Below are positions 1 through 7,923 of a stretch of DNA of 45,759 nt, piece after piece; positions within the stretch are counted from its first letter, which is position 1; each line of letters opens with the position of its first letter. The notes under the pieces are model-generated. The model was not told the DNA's origin. It searched no databases and worked only from the letters and a program-made list of their open reading frames with translations. The stretch comes from an uncultured Muribaculaceae bacterium. Its GTDB lineage: Bacteria; Bacteroidota; Bacteroidia; Bacteroidales; Muribaculaceae. Made by a program: the position numbers and the translations under genes. The DNA is taken from assembly GCA_910584185.1 (NCBI GenBank), contig CAJTYC010000009.1, positions 1-45,759 of the forward strand, in the 5' to 3' direction.

Positions 1-136
1 CTTTTACTGCATCGTTAGGCACCATTTCCTCTTTGAATACATAAGCGCCTGTTTTAGGAGACTTCTCCATCACGATGATCTTGCTATATGTACGGCCTTC
101 ACCCTTCTGGATAGAGGCCACGGTTTTCTTTGCCAT
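1..136 (-). CDS. DUF4295 family small protein (3' end cut by window edge)
   Basis: The minus-strand reading frame starts at 136 with MAKKTVASIQKGEGRTYSK and runs off the window after about 45 codons. Short lysine-rich proteins of this kind (DUF4295, about 50 residues) are a Bacteroidota family that usually sits directly after rpmG and before ftsY. That matches here: it lies 10 bases after rpmG on the same strand. Only the last few residues and the stop should be missing. The function is unknown; the basic composition and the ribosomal-protein neighbours suggest a ribosome-associated protein, which is inference. It is too short and truncated for detailed analysis, but the family assignment looks firm. 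Confidence 0.85.
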   Translation of the reverse strand, partial: MAKKTVASIQKGEGRTYSKIIVMEKSPKTGAYVFKEEMVPNDAVK

Positions 137-146
137 GAGTCAGTGC

Positions 147-335
147 TTATTTGATTTCTTTGTGTACTGTTACTTTCTTCAGGATGGGATTGTATTTCTT
201 CAATTCCAGACGTCCCGGAGTATTTTTGCGGTTTTTGGTAGTGATGTAGCGAGACATACCGGGCATTCCGCTTGCCTTATGTTCGGTGCATTCAAGAATA
301 ACCTGAACGCGATTACCTTTAGCTTTCTTTGCCAT
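147..335 (-). CDS. rpmG: 50S ribosomal protein L33
   Basis: A 62-residue basic protein beginning MAKKAKGNRVQVILECTEHK, with the L33 features GMPGMSRYITTKNRKNTPGRLELKK split across the middle of the chain. L33 is a small protein of the large ribosomal subunit near the E site. Only one cysteine is present, so the two CxxC zinc-ribbon pairs of the zinc-binding L33 type are absent; this is the zinc-independent form. It lies 15 bases downstream of rpmB and 10 bases upstream of the DUF4295 gene, so the three are probably co-transcribed from the promoter at 734-765. Confidence 0.97.
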   Translation of the reverse strand: MAKKAKGNRVQVILECTEHKASGMPGMSRYITTKNRKNTPGRLELKKYNPILKKVTVHKEIK

Positions 336-350
336 TGTTCTGCGGTGTGA

Positions 351-614
351 TTAGAGGGAAAGAATTGTGATGTCTTTGAAATCGAGATTGCCTTCAGCCT
401 CTGCTTTCTTGAGAGCAGCGTTCAATCCGATTTTGTTGATTGTACGCAATGCGCGTGCAGAGAGGCGAAGCTGGATCCACATGTCCTGCTCTACCCAGTA
501 GAACTTCTTAGTGTGCAAGTTTACCTCGAACTTGCGTTTTGTGCGACGCTTGGAGTGCGATACATTGTTGCCCACCTGCGCCTTTTTGCCTGTGATCTGA
601 CAAACTTTTGACAT
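351..614 (-). CDS. rpmB: 50S ribosomal protein L28
   Basis: An 87-residue protein starting MSKVCQITGKKAQVGNNVSHS, followed by the basic segment KRRTKRKFEVNLHTKKFYW that is typical of L28. L28 is a large-subunit ribosomal protein. The length matches Bacteroidales L28. It is the first gene of the rpmB-rpmG-DUF4295 string. A near-consensus promoter lies at 734-765, which predicts a 5' untranslated leader of roughly 110 bases containing a stable hairpin (680-706). That leader could carry ribosomal-protein autoregulation, but I recognise no named leader family in it. Confidence 0.97.
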   Translation of the reverse strand: MSKVCQITGKKAQVGNNVSHSKRRTKRKFEVNLHTKKFYWVEQDMWIQLRLSARALRTINKIGLNAALKKAEAEGNLDFKDITILSL

Positions 615-679
615 GGCTATTCTTAGTTCTTTTATTATTAGTTCGGTTGTGTTCCGAGCTACATCTCAGTGCTCATATC

Positions 680-706
680 GTCACTAAATGCATCTTTTTC
701 AGCGAC
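680..706 (-). promoter_or_regulatory. Hairpin in the rpmB 5' leader
   Basis: On the minus strand the predicted rpmB leader contains GTCGCTGAA, a 9-base loop, then TTTAGTGAC, giving a nine-pair stem that includes three G-U wobbles. It lies about 20 bases after the predicted transcription start and 66 bases before the start codon. No U-run follows, so it does not look like a terminator. A regulatory role in L28/L33 expression is inference. Confidence 0.4.
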
Positions 707-733
707 TTTAAAGGATGTGCCACAAAACATTTG

Positions 734-765
734 CAAAATTACAACTTTTTTTGCTAATTTCCAAA
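734..765 (-). promoter_or_regulatory. Promoter of rpmB-rpmG operon
   Basis: On the minus strand TTTG (765-762) is followed by exactly 20 bases and then TAATTTTGC (741-733). This is a full match to the Bacteroidota housekeeping promoter (TTTG at -33, TAnnTTTG at -7). It sits immediately before the stop codon of the upstream GT11 gene and directs transcription into rpmB, with the start site expected near 727. Confidence 0.8.
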
Positions 766-769
766 CGTT

Positions 770-1705
770 TCAGCTATTTTTATGCAGATTTTTTACGATT
801 GTAACGTTTTCAAATCGAGTGGCCCATCCGGCAAGTTCCGGGTTGTCGGTCAAGGTCACGATACCGTTGCTCCTATCAAGTGGGCGCAGTTTGGCGGCAT
901 ATCTTCCCATTGAACCTTGGCTTGTGATTTGATGATTGCAGCGCGACATTAGGAGCAGGTCGCACCATCCTTTGTCAGAACCATTGTCTCCGCATATCTC
1001 AATATCATATTCCCCTAAAACAGGAACTAAACTTTCGGCACACCAGTCCGGCTCGTCTGAAAAAATATAAAACTTCACATTAGGGTTTGCCATAGCCACC
1101 AACTTGCAGCATTGTCTGAAATAGTCGACTGCTGCCGGTGTGCCATATGCCTCATGATATTGTGAGAGGTCTCCGCGTCTCACATGAATTGCACATGCGC
1201 TGCGAGTCATTGCAATTTCATCTATCTCGCCAAATTTGAGGCGGTTCGCCTTATCAAGGACCTCTGCAACCACCTCAAACGTATTGCGAAACGCCGGGCC
1301 AAACATGTCGTCGGTCTCTTTGAAATAGCCTTTGATATATAAAGGTGGCTTTAACCCACGCCATAGTGTGTCGTCTGCAAAGTCCGAGTATTCATTATAA
1401 TGTCGAAATGCCGACCGATAGATTCGCTTTATAAACCTATTTGTTAGCATAGGTAGGTCAAGATCTGGGAAAGCCTTCAGCAAGTCGAAATTGCGGCAGA
1501 AACGCCCCTGTGTGTCCATGCCGTCATTGGCATACCAGTCGAGGTTGTATAATACTTTGCAACCTTGCATCTCAAGCATCTTGCCTGCCATATAAAAGTG
1601 CATCTGAGAGCATATGCCGCCATCCATGTTAAGGACTACGATGTTGGGCAACAGTCGCAAACGTACGAGAATTGCCGCAACATGAGAGGCTACTTTCTTA
1701 ATCAT
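770..1705 (-). CDS. GT11-family glycosyltransferase (alpha-1,2-fucosyltransferase-like)
   Basis: A 311-residue protein. Residues 174-179 read HVRRGD, the basic motif of GT11 fucosyltransferases that contacts GDP-fucose. An N-terminal glycine-rich stretch (DGGICSQMHFYMAGKML, about 28-44) corresponds to the usual GGLGNQMFQYA-type start. FYIFSDEPDW and SRCNHQITSQGSMGRYAAKL near the C-terminus match the later GT11 motifs in degenerate form. It probably transfers fucose or a related sugar from a nucleotide donor to a surface glycan; the acceptor is unknown. The start overlaps the cinA stop by eight bases, so the two are translationally linked. No other glycan genes are nearby, and its place between cinA and rpmB looks like a lineage-specific insertion into a translation gene string. 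Confidence 0.82.
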   Translation of the reverse strand: MIKKVASHVAAILVRLRLLPNIVVLNMDGGICSQMHFYMAGKMLEMQGCKVLYNLDWYANDGMDTQGRFCRNFDLLKAFPDLDLPMLTNRFIKRIYRSAFRHYNEYSDFADDTLWRGLKPPLYIKGYFKETDDMFGPAFRNTFEVVAEVLDKANRLKFGEIDEIAMTRSACAIHVRRGDLSQYHEAYGTPAAVDYFRQCCKLVAMANPNVKFYIFSDEPDWCAESLVPVLGEYDIEICGDNGSDKGWCDLLLMSRCNHQITSQGSMGRYAAKLRPLDRSNGIVTLTDNPELAGWATRFENVTIVKNLHKNS

Positions 1706-2552
1706 CGTTGATTTCCTCTTGTGTAATATAATTGTTGCGCAAGAGTTTAATCAACATCACCATGACATGATTGGTGGCGCGTGCAATCACCTGTTCGCGG
1801 TCGCCCTTGAATTGAATCAGCTCGGTGACCACCTTGTTGCCATATTTTGCAGCCATCCACACGGTGCCTACAGGTTTAAATTTAGTGCCTCCGTCGGGAC
1901 CCGCAATCCCTGATGTGGCAAGTGCGCAATCAGAATGCATTAGAGCAGATATCCCATTGGCCATATCTTCTACAACCTCGCGGCTTACTGCACCATAACG
2001 AGACAGGTTGGCACGCGACACATGGAGAACTTCTGCCTTGACATCATTACTGTAACTGACCACACTTCCCAAATAGTAGGCCGACGAACCGGGATTTGCA
2101 GTGATATTGTGAGCTATGTTGCCGCCGGTGCAACTTTCAGCAGTGCCAACGGTGAGTTCGCGTTCTGTGAGCAGCTCTCCAAGCACTTGTGAAACATTTT
2201 TATCTTCTATCGACACAAGTTCTTCGCTGAACATGTCCATGAGCTGTTGCTGATACTTGTTTAGCTTGAACCTTAATAGTCCAATCCCACTATTGGCTCC
2301 AGTGAGTGTGATTTTGGTTACGAGGTTGTTGCTGTCGATGGTGATTTTCACGAATTCAGGAAGTTGCGATTCGAAATGCCGCATCAGGTTGCGCAATTCG
2401 TCGCGCGTATATCCATAAATTACCACATGCCGAGACTCCTTGGCCTGTTTTTCCTTGGATGAAGTAGTTTTTGTGGAGTCTGTGGCACTTTGAGGCTTGT
2501 CTGCATTTTTCTGCGCTTCGCCTGATATTTTCGATGTATCTTTTGAGGTCAT
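1698..2552 (-). CDS. CinA-like protein: KH linker plus C-terminal amidohydrolase domain, no MoCF domain
   Basis: A 284-residue protein. Residues 1-40 are Lys/Ser/Thr-rich and look disordered. About 45-115 resemble the KH-like linker domain of CinA. Residues about 118-275 are the CinA C-terminal (PncC) domain, with TAESCTGGNIAH, the SNDVKAEVLHV segment and TSGIAGPDGGTKFKPVGTVW. That domain deamidates nicotinamide mononucleotide in pyridine nucleotide salvage. A full CinA is about 410 residues with an N-terminal MoCF-like ADP-ribose pyrophosphatase domain, which here is replaced by the short disordered stretch. It lies 14 bases after tsaD and overlaps the GT11 gene by eight bases. The amidase function is well supported; calling it full CinA would be wrong. 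Confidence 0.85.
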   Translation of the reverse strand: MTSKDTSKISGEAQKNADKPQSATDSTKTTSSKEKQAKESRHVVIYGYTRDELRNLMRHFESQLPEFVKITIDSNNLVTKITLTGANSGIGLLRFKLNKYQQQLMDMFSEELVSIEDKNVSQVLGELLTERELTVGTAESCTGGNIAHNITANPGSSAYYLGSVVSYSNDVKAEVLHVSRANLSRYGAVSREVVEDMANGISALMHSDCALATSGIAGPDGGTKFKPVGTVWMAAKYGNKVVTELIQFKGDREQVIARATNHVMVMLIKLLRNNYITQEEINDD

Positions 2553-2566
2553 GTTTTTCAGATTAA

Positions 2567-3583
2567 TTAGATTGAAGTTCTTGCAAACGGAGGTAAAGAG
2601 ATGTCGCTAAATTCGTTATTCTTATACTTATACCATCCGGCCATAGCCACCATCGCGGCATTGTCGGTAGTGAATTTGCGTGCCGGTATCCATGCTTTGA
2701 CTCCGAGTCGTTCGCATAACTTACTCACGGCATCTCTCATGCCTGAGTTGGCGGAGACACCACCACCTATTGCCACGTGCTTAACACCGGTCTGGCGTAT
2801 GGCGAGCTCCAGCTTGTCGAGCAGAATCCGTACTATGGTGGCTTGCAGCGATGCGCACAAGTCCGCTTTATTATTCTCTATAAAATCAGGGTCTTCTTTT
2901 ATGGCATCGCGCAGAGTATACAGAAATGACGTCTTTAAACCGCTGAATGAATAGTCAAGGCCGGGGAGATGTGGCCGGCTGAACTTGAATTTACTTGGGT
3001 CACCCTCTTTTGCGAGTTTGTCGATGTGAGGGCCACCCGGATAGGGGAGTCCCATAACTTTCGCGCACTTATCGAAAGCTTCTCCAGCAGCATCATCGAT
3101 AGTCTGCCCCAATATCTCCATATCATATGGCGACTTTACAAGGACAATCTGAGAATTGCCACCTGACACCAGCAAGCATATAAAGGGAAATTCGGGAGTC
3201 TCATCATCATCCTTTTCTTTGACGAAATGCGAGAGCACATGGCCATGAAGATGGTTCACGTCGATAAGTGGTATGCCGAGGCCGATTGCCATGCCTTTGG
3301 CAAATGATGTGCCGACATGCAATGACCCCAAAAGACCCGGACCACGGGTATAAGCTATGGCCGAGAGCTCACCGGGGTTAAGTCCGGCTTGGCGCAGTGC
3401 TTCTGACACCGTGGGCACTATATTCTGCTGGTGCATTCTCGATGCGAGTTCCGGCACTACTCCTCCATAATTCTCATGCACGGACTGGCTTGCGATTATA
3501 TTGCTCAGAAGTATGCCATCGGCGATAATTGCCGCCGATGTATCGTCGCACGAGGATTCTATTCCAAGTATAATTTCTCTCAT
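2567..3583 (-). CDS. tsaD: tRNA N6-adenosine threonylcarbamoyltransferase
   Basis: A 338-residue ASKHA-fold protein. It opens ILGIESSCDDTSAAI, contains ASQSVHENYGGVVPELASRMH, the metal-binding NHLHGH (H111 and H115), LLVSGGNSQI, DDAAGEAFDK and AIGGGVSANSGMR, all hallmarks of TsaD/Kae1/YgjD. Working with TsaB and TsaE, TsaD transfers the threonylcarbamoyl group to A37 of ANN-decoding tRNAs. Length is normal and the active-site segments look intact. It is the first gene of a minus-strand run into the cinA-like gene (14-base gap). The region directly upstream is occupied by an inverted-repeat element (3606-3790), so its promoter may lie inside or beyond that element. Confidence 0.97.
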   Translation of the reverse strand: MREIILGIESSCDDTSAAIIADGILLSNIIASQSVHENYGGVVPELASRMHQQNIVPTVSEALRQAGLNPGELSAIAYTRGPGLLGSLHVGTSFAKGMAIGLGIPLIDVNHLHGHVLSHFVKEKDDDETPEFPFICLLVSGGNSQIVLVKSPYDMEILGQTIDDAAGEAFDKCAKVMGLPYPGGPHIDKLAKEGDPSKFKFSRPHLPGLDYSFSGLKTSFLYTLRDAIKEDPDFIENNKADLCASLQATIVRILLDKLELAIRQTGVKHVAIGGGVSANSGMRDAVSKLCERLGVKAWIPARKFTTDNAAMVAMAGWYKYKNNEFSDISLPPFARTSI

Positions 3584-3605
3584 ATATCTGACCGGTTACT
3601 TGTCG

Positions 3606-3790
3606 ATAAGTAGGTGTTCAATTTAATTTTATATTTTATTTGATTGAGTTTTTGAGTTGATTTGTCAATCAGAAGAAAGAGCATAGCGGGCTATGTAATT
3701 GATGATGATTGGCAAAGCAGCAAAAAAGACAACCAAAGAAAATATAAAAGAAAAAACATTTGCTTAAAATTAAATTGAACACCTACTTAT
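3606..3790. repeat. Inverted-repeat element, copy 1 (MITE-like)
   Basis: Two perfectly complementary 25-base arms (3606-3630 and 3766-3790; outer ends ATAAGTAGGTGTTC and its complement) enclose about 135 bases with no plausible gene. In the middle is the palindrome CATAGC-GG-GCTATG (3682-3695), followed by TAATTGAT. Copy 2 at 9015-9194 has the same plan and closely similar central sequence. The element fills most of the 352-base gap between the tsaD start and the folE end. It lacks a transposase and a clear target-site duplication. A non-autonomous mobile element or other dispersed repeat family is the best reading. Confidence 0.7.
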
Positions 3791-3852
3791 TATCATACAA
3801 AGTTAATCAATCTGGCAATCAATTCAAAATTAACATGACTAAAAAATAGCAA

Positions 3853-3884
3853 AAACGGCCATATTCAGGTGAATAGAGCCGTTT
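3853..3884 (-). terminator. Terminator after folE
   Basis: AAACGGC, a small internal loop, TATTC, a four-base loop, GAATA, internal loop, then GCCGTTT forms a stem 52 bases past the folE stop. Read on the minus strand the stem is followed by T-rich sequence, fitting an intrinsic terminator for the tpiA-SPOR-folE operon. Confidence 0.65.
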
Positions 3885-3935
3885 GTATATCTGTTAAACC
3901 ACAAAATAGCGTGATGCTTGAGGCAGCGAATATAT

Positions 3936-4520
3936 TCAGTTGCCGAGCAACTCCCTAAATTCGGCACGTAGCGCTGCATCTGATTCAAACACCCCATTAT
4001 AATCAAATGTGGTGGTCGAAGCGTCTTGTTTTTCCACACCACGCATCTTCATGCAGAGATGTTCGGCCGTGCATGATACTATTACCCCCTTGGTGGGCAT
4101 TGCTTCGGAGAGCAACTTGCAGATTTGCGATGTGAGACGCTCCTGCACCTGTAGTCTCCTTGCGAATCCCTCCACAACCCTTGCAAGTTTAGAAAGGCCA
4201 ATCATCTTGCCATCAGGAATATACCCGATGCTTACTTTGCCGAAAAACGGCAAAATATGATGTTCGCACATTGAATAGAACTCAATATCCTTGACAATCA
4301 CCATTTGAGACCCTTCGTATTGGAATATTGCTTTTCGAGCCACTTCCAATGGGGAAATGCGATATCCTTGCGTTATGTCGAGCAGAGCCTTGGCTGCACG
4401 AACAGGTGTTTTTCGTAAACCCTCACGAGTAGGATCCTCGCCTATGAGCCTGAGGATAGCCTCATAGTGAGATGCTATTTCGCTTACAAGTTTCTCGTCA
4501 TGCTGTTGTTTTGGCATCAT
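3936..4520 (-). CDS. folE: GTP cyclohydrolase I
   Basis: A 194-residue protein. It has the zinc ligands C85 and H88 in CEHHILPFFGKVSIGYIPDG, and C156 in SCTAEHLCMKMRGV, with GLSKLARVVEGFARRLQVQERLT between them. These are the signature segments of type IA GTP cyclohydrolase, which converts GTP to 7,8-dihydroneopterin triphosphate, the first step toward tetrahydrofolate. It starts four bases after the SPOR gene, so the two are co-transcribed downstream of tpiA; this order recurs in Bacteroides as far as I recall. Two consecutive ATG codons begin the frame; the first is used here. Confidence 0.97.
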   Translation of the reverse strand: MMPKQQHDEKLVSEIASHYEAILRLIGEDPTREGLRKTPVRAAKALLDITQGYRISPLEVARKAIFQYEGSQMVIVKDIEFYSMCEHHILPFFGKVSIGYIPDGKMIGLSKLARVVEGFARRLQVQERLTSQICKLLSEAMPTKGVIVSCTAEHLCMKMRGVEKQDASTTTFDYNGVFESDAALRAEFRELLGN

Positions 4521-4524
4521 GATC

Positions 4525-5043
4525 TTATTTGATTATGACAATCTGGCTTTTCACAACTCTCATCTCAGCGGCAAACTGTGGGAATGCACGCTTCAGCTCC
4601 GCGAGTGCGTTAGAAGCTTCTGCCTGAGTCTTGAAATTACCGATGCGCGTATACCAATTAGGAGAGCTTGAATAAGAATATACTTGCCCCCTATATTTGG
4701 GAAACCTGGCCACAACTGCGTTGCCGCGTGCGCGTGCCCGGTTCTCGAGCGAGTGCTGATTGCGACCGTCGCTGAACACTTGCACTCTATAGCCACTTGT
4801 TTTGTTAATGCCGGGGCGCAGGGTTTGAGACTCCTTTTTTACAGCCTCCTTCTCACCGCGCAATATTTGGTCGAGCAGGTTTTCGGGTATGTCTATATGC
4901 ACATTGCCGTTAGACTCGCTCTCTATCCTTTCAACCACATTGTCAGGCTCCTCTCCTTGCCGGGGAAGTGCAGCAAAAGCCCCGGCCGGCAGCAAGAATG
5001 CTGCGGCCAGGCTTATACTTAATATTGAAGTTTTGGGAATCAA
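4525..5043 (-). CDS. Secreted SPOR-domain protein
   Basis: A 172-residue protein with an N-terminal signal peptide (hydrophobic residues about 7-23, ending AGAFA) and a C-terminal SPOR domain at about 84-170: GYRVQVFSDGRNQHSLENRA, then YTRIGNFKTQAEASNALAEL. SPOR domains bind septal peptidoglycan stripped of its stem peptides, so the protein probably acts at the division site in the periplasm. The start is unusual: no ATG precedes the signal peptide, and TTG at 5043 is the best candidate because an in-frame stop lies just upstream. It is 37 bases after tpiA and four before folE. The exact role is unknown. Confidence 0.88.
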   Translation of the reverse strand: MIPKTSILSISLAAAFLLPAGAFAALPRQGEEPDNVVERIESESNGNVHIDIPENLLDQILRGEKEAVKKESQTLRPGINKTSGYRVQVFSDGRNQHSLENRARARGNAVVARFPKYRGQVYSYSSSPNWYTRIGNFKTQAEASNALAELKRAFPQFAAEMRVVKSQIVIIK

Positions 5044-5080
5044 TTCAGATAAAGATTACGCAAAATGCGAAAGTAAAATA

Positions 5081-5836
5081 TTAACCGAAGGCTTCGATAA
5101 TTCCCATGAAGTCTTCAGCCTTAAGGGCAGCACCACCGATCAGACCGCCATCAACATCAGCCTTGGCGAAAAGTTCGCGTGCATTGCCGGGCTTGCAGCT
5201 GCCACCGTAAAGGATGCTTGTGTTGTCAGCAACCTCCTTACCATATTTCTCAGCGATTACTGCACGAATGTGTGCGTGCATGTCCTGAGCCTGCTCTGCT
5301 GTGGCAGTTTTACCTGTGCCGATAGCCCATACAGGTTCGTATGCGATGACGATATTGGAAAATTCTTCAGGTGTGAGTGAGAAAAGTGCCTCTACTTGAC
5401 CTTTTACCACCTCATTGTATGAACCATCTTCGCGCTGTTCGAGCACTTCACCCACGCAGAAGATAGGTTTCAGACCATTCTCGAGGGCAATCTTTGTTTT
5501 TGCGAGGAGCTGTTCGTTGTTCTCACCGAAGTACTGGCGACGTTCGCTATGGCCGAGAATAACGTATTCTGCACCTGTTGATTTAACCATCGCTGCGCTA
5601 ACCTCGCCGGTGTATGCACCCTTTGCGTGTTCAGAGCAGTTTTCTGCACCGAGCTTTACGAGTTCAGGTTCGAGCACTGCGTTAACAGATGTGAGGTGTG
5701 TGAAAGGAACGCACACAATAACATCGCAATTGGCTTTCTTGCCTTTGAGAAGTGTATTAACGTTGTTGGCGAGTTCAACACCTTCATCGAGAGTGGTGTT
5801 CATTTTCCAGTTTCCGGCTACAATATTTTTTCTCAT
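5081..5836 (-). CDS. tpiA: Triosephosphate isomerase
   Basis: A 251-residue TIM-barrel enzyme of standard length. It has the N-terminal VAGNWKMN with catalytic lysine 11, YVILGHSERRQYFGE with the electrophilic histidine, IAYEPVWAIGTGKTA with the catalytic glutamate, ILYGGSCKPGN and the C-terminal DGGLIGGAAL phosphate-binding loop. It interconverts dihydroxyacetone phosphate and glyceraldehyde 3-phosphate in glycolysis and gluconeogenesis. It heads the tpiA-SPOR-folE operon, with a well-formed promoter at 5872-5903 and a leader of about 30 bases. Confidence 0.98.
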   Translation of the reverse strand: MRKNIVAGNWKMNTTLDEGVELANNVNTLLKGKKANCDVIVCVPFTHLTSVNAVLEPELVKLGAENCSEHAKGAYTGEVSAAMVKSTGAEYVILGHSERRQYFGENNEQLLAKTKIALENGLKPIFCVGEVLEQREDGSYNEVVKGQVEALFSLTPEEFSNIVIAYEPVWAIGTGKTATAEQAQDMHAHIRAVIAEKYGKEVADNTSILYGGSCKPGNARELFAKADVDGGLIGGAALKAEDFMGIIEAFG

Positions 5837-5871
5837 TTTTCTTTAAGATTAGAAGTTTTTCTATCAGACCA

Positions 5872-5903
5872 CAAAATTACAACATTCTATTGAGAAATGC
5901 AAC
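5872..5903 (-). promoter_or_regulatory. Promoter of tpiA operon
   Basis: On the minus strand GTTG (5903-5900), a 20-base spacer and TAATTTTG (5879-5872) match the Bacteroidota promoter with one mismatch in the -33 box. The start codon of tpiA is 36 bases beyond the -7 element. Confidence 0.7.
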
Positions 5904-5979
5904 TGAGATTCTGTTAATGTTTCACAATCCGTGGCGATATCTATGTTTTGCATTTGTTCGGGATCTCTGATTATATGCG

Positions 5980-7923
5980 TCAGCTGTCTGAATGGTGTTG
6001 GCTTGTTATATACCGATGCAGTTGGGCATAAAACGGATTCTTGGCCAATGTAGATGAATCTCCTATTATGATGAGCTTCATTCGTGCTCGGGTCATGGCG
6101 ACATTCATACGTCTCAAGTCTCGCAGAAATCCTATCTGTCCCTCTGCGTTTGACCTCACAAGAGATATCAGCACCACATCTCTCTCGCTTCCTTGAAAAC
6201 CGTCAATGGTGTTTACCGTTATTAGTTTTCTCAGTGGCTTGAAGAAGGGCATGCGCTTTAGCAATCCTCTCAGATATCGCACCTGTGCGCGATATGGTGA
6301 AATAACTGCCATGTCAATTCGTTCTTCAAGTATCCTTGAGACGCCAATCTTCTCAACATATTGTTGAAGTGTCTGCAGAGTCAGAATTGCCTCATCAGTA
6401 TTGACGCGCCCCATGGTGTTGCCGTATACAGTCTCGTGATATTCTTGCATAATGTCTTGCTTATTATCTTCATCGCTGTGTTCCGGAAGTGTGGTTCCTG
6501 ACTCTACCCATTCGAGAGGAGTGTCAAAATCCAAAATGCTGCGGTCGCGCACTTCAGGCGCTGCCTCCATGCCTCCCTTGTAAAACCAGTCGTTGGGAAA
6601 CTTCATGATATCTTCGTGCATACGATATTGTATGGCAAGAAGTGTTACGGCTTCGGGATGTAAATCCACAATGCGCTCCATGAGAGATTTGCCCAATCCT
6701 TGCTTTACGGCTTCATAGCATTTCACAGTTGCAGGCAGTTGGCAGTGGTCTCCGGCGAATATGACACGCCCCGCACGGCGAATAGGTATCCAACTTGCTG
6801 CCTCAAGTGCCTGTGCCGCCTCATCGATAAAAAGCGTCGAGAATTTCAGACCATCAAGAAGTTTGCTGGTGCTTCCCACAAGCGTTGACGCAATAACTTT
6901 CGATTCGGCAAACAGGTCGCGATTGATGCGAAACTCTATGTCGGTGGCTCTTTCCTTAAGTCTCTCCATCTTTTGATGCCACTGATCACTCCTTTTTCTT
7001 GCACCCTTTAGTTCGCGTATGCTCTTGCGAATGCTCCATAACGTTGGGTATTCGGGATGATCCTCAAATCGTCGTTCGTAAGTGGAGGCAAGCATCTTGT
7101 CGTTGACGCGAGTTGGATTGCCGATTCGGAGCACTGTGATGCCACGGTCGGTCAATCTCTCGCAAATAAGGTCGACTGCCGTATTGCTTTGGGCGCATAC
7201 CAATACCTGGCTTTCGCGACGCAATGTTTCATAGATTGCCTCCACAAGAGTAGTGGTCTTACCTGTGCCCGGAGGCCCATGTACAACCGCTACATCTTTT
7301 GCGGCGAGCACCTTGTTGACGCTCTTCTGTTGCGACACATTGAGATATGGCATTCTGATTTCATTGAGCTTAAGCTCGCCCGCGGGACGGTGCGAATAAA
7401 TGATGTCTCGCAATTCGGCAAGGCGACCCTTTGCTGTTGCAATCCGCTCTATGGCATCAATCATCGCTTTGTAAGTAGTGTCGTCGAATGACCTCATAAT
7501 ACCTATCGTCTGCCCATGCATCGCTATTGGAAGGCGTGCATTGTCGGGCACTTCAATAGCTATAGAGTCACCATCCACAAAATTCACGATGCCATTAACT
7601 ATAGTAGAAGGTCTATCACGACCATCTTCAGTCATGAATATTGAAACGTGAACACCATATTCGAAGTTGTGGTCATCTTCATTATCCTCGTCGTTACACT
7701 CGCGCTTGAGCACAACGATGCGTTTGTTAAGCGAGTTGTGTCTGTCAGCGTATATTGTCACGGGGAGCCAACAGTCGCCACGCTCCTTCATCCTCATTAT
7801 GCCTAACCTGCCTACCGCTTCTTCATACTCCCGCTTTTCATTGTCGTATTCGAGTTGAATCAGACACCGCTGTTCAGCTAATATCAGACGCGCATTAACA
7901 GGGTAATTGTCTTTATTTTGCAT
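5980..7923 (-). CDS. DNA2/NAM7 (IGHMBP2-like) superfamily 1 helicase
   Basis: A 647-residue SF1 helicase. Walker A is GPPGTGKT (216-223) within VVHGPPGTGKTTTLVEA; motif II is FIDEAAQALEA; motif III is FAGDHCQLPATV; motif IV/V segments include VNTIDGFQGSERDVVLISLVRS, and motif VI is RRMNVAMTRARMKLIIIGD. The N-terminal about 190 residues form the beta-rich 1B-like region usual in IGHMBP2-type proteins. These enzymes unwind DNA or RNA:DNA 5' to 3'; the cellular role in Bacteroidales is not known to me. Its start overlaps the end of the hemerythrin-LuxR gene by 11 bases, so the two are expressed together. No nuclease domain is visible. Confidence 0.92.
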   Translation of the reverse strand: MQNKDNYPVNARLILAEQRCLIQLEYDNEKREYEEAVGRLGIMRMKERGDCWLPVTIYADRHNSLNKRIVVLKRECNDEDNEDDHNFEYGVHVSIFMTEDGRDRPSTIVNGIVNFVDGDSIAIEVPDNARLPIAMHGQTIGIMRSFDDTTYKAMIDAIERIATAKGRLAELRDIIYSHRPAGELKLNEIRMPYLNVSQQKSVNKVLAAKDVAVVHGPPGTGKTTTLVEAIYETLRRESQVLVCAQSNTAVDLICERLTDRGITVLRIGNPTRVNDKMLASTYERRFEDHPEYPTLWSIRKSIRELKGARKRSDQWHQKMERLKERATDIEFRINRDLFAESKVIASTLVGSTSKLLDGLKFSTLFIDEAAQALEAASWIPIRRAGRVIFAGDHCQLPATVKCYEAVKQGLGKSLMERIVDLHPEAVTLLAIQYRMHEDIMKFPNDWFYKGGMEAAPEVRDRSILDFDTPLEWVESGTTLPEHSDEDNKQDIMQEYHETVYGNTMGRVNTDEAILTLQTLQQYVEKIGVSRILEERIDMAVISPYRAQVRYLRGLLKRMPFFKPLRKLITVNTIDGFQGSERDVVLISLVRSNAEGQIGFLRDLRRMNVAMTRARMKLIIIGDSSTLAKNPFYAQLHRYITSQHHSDS

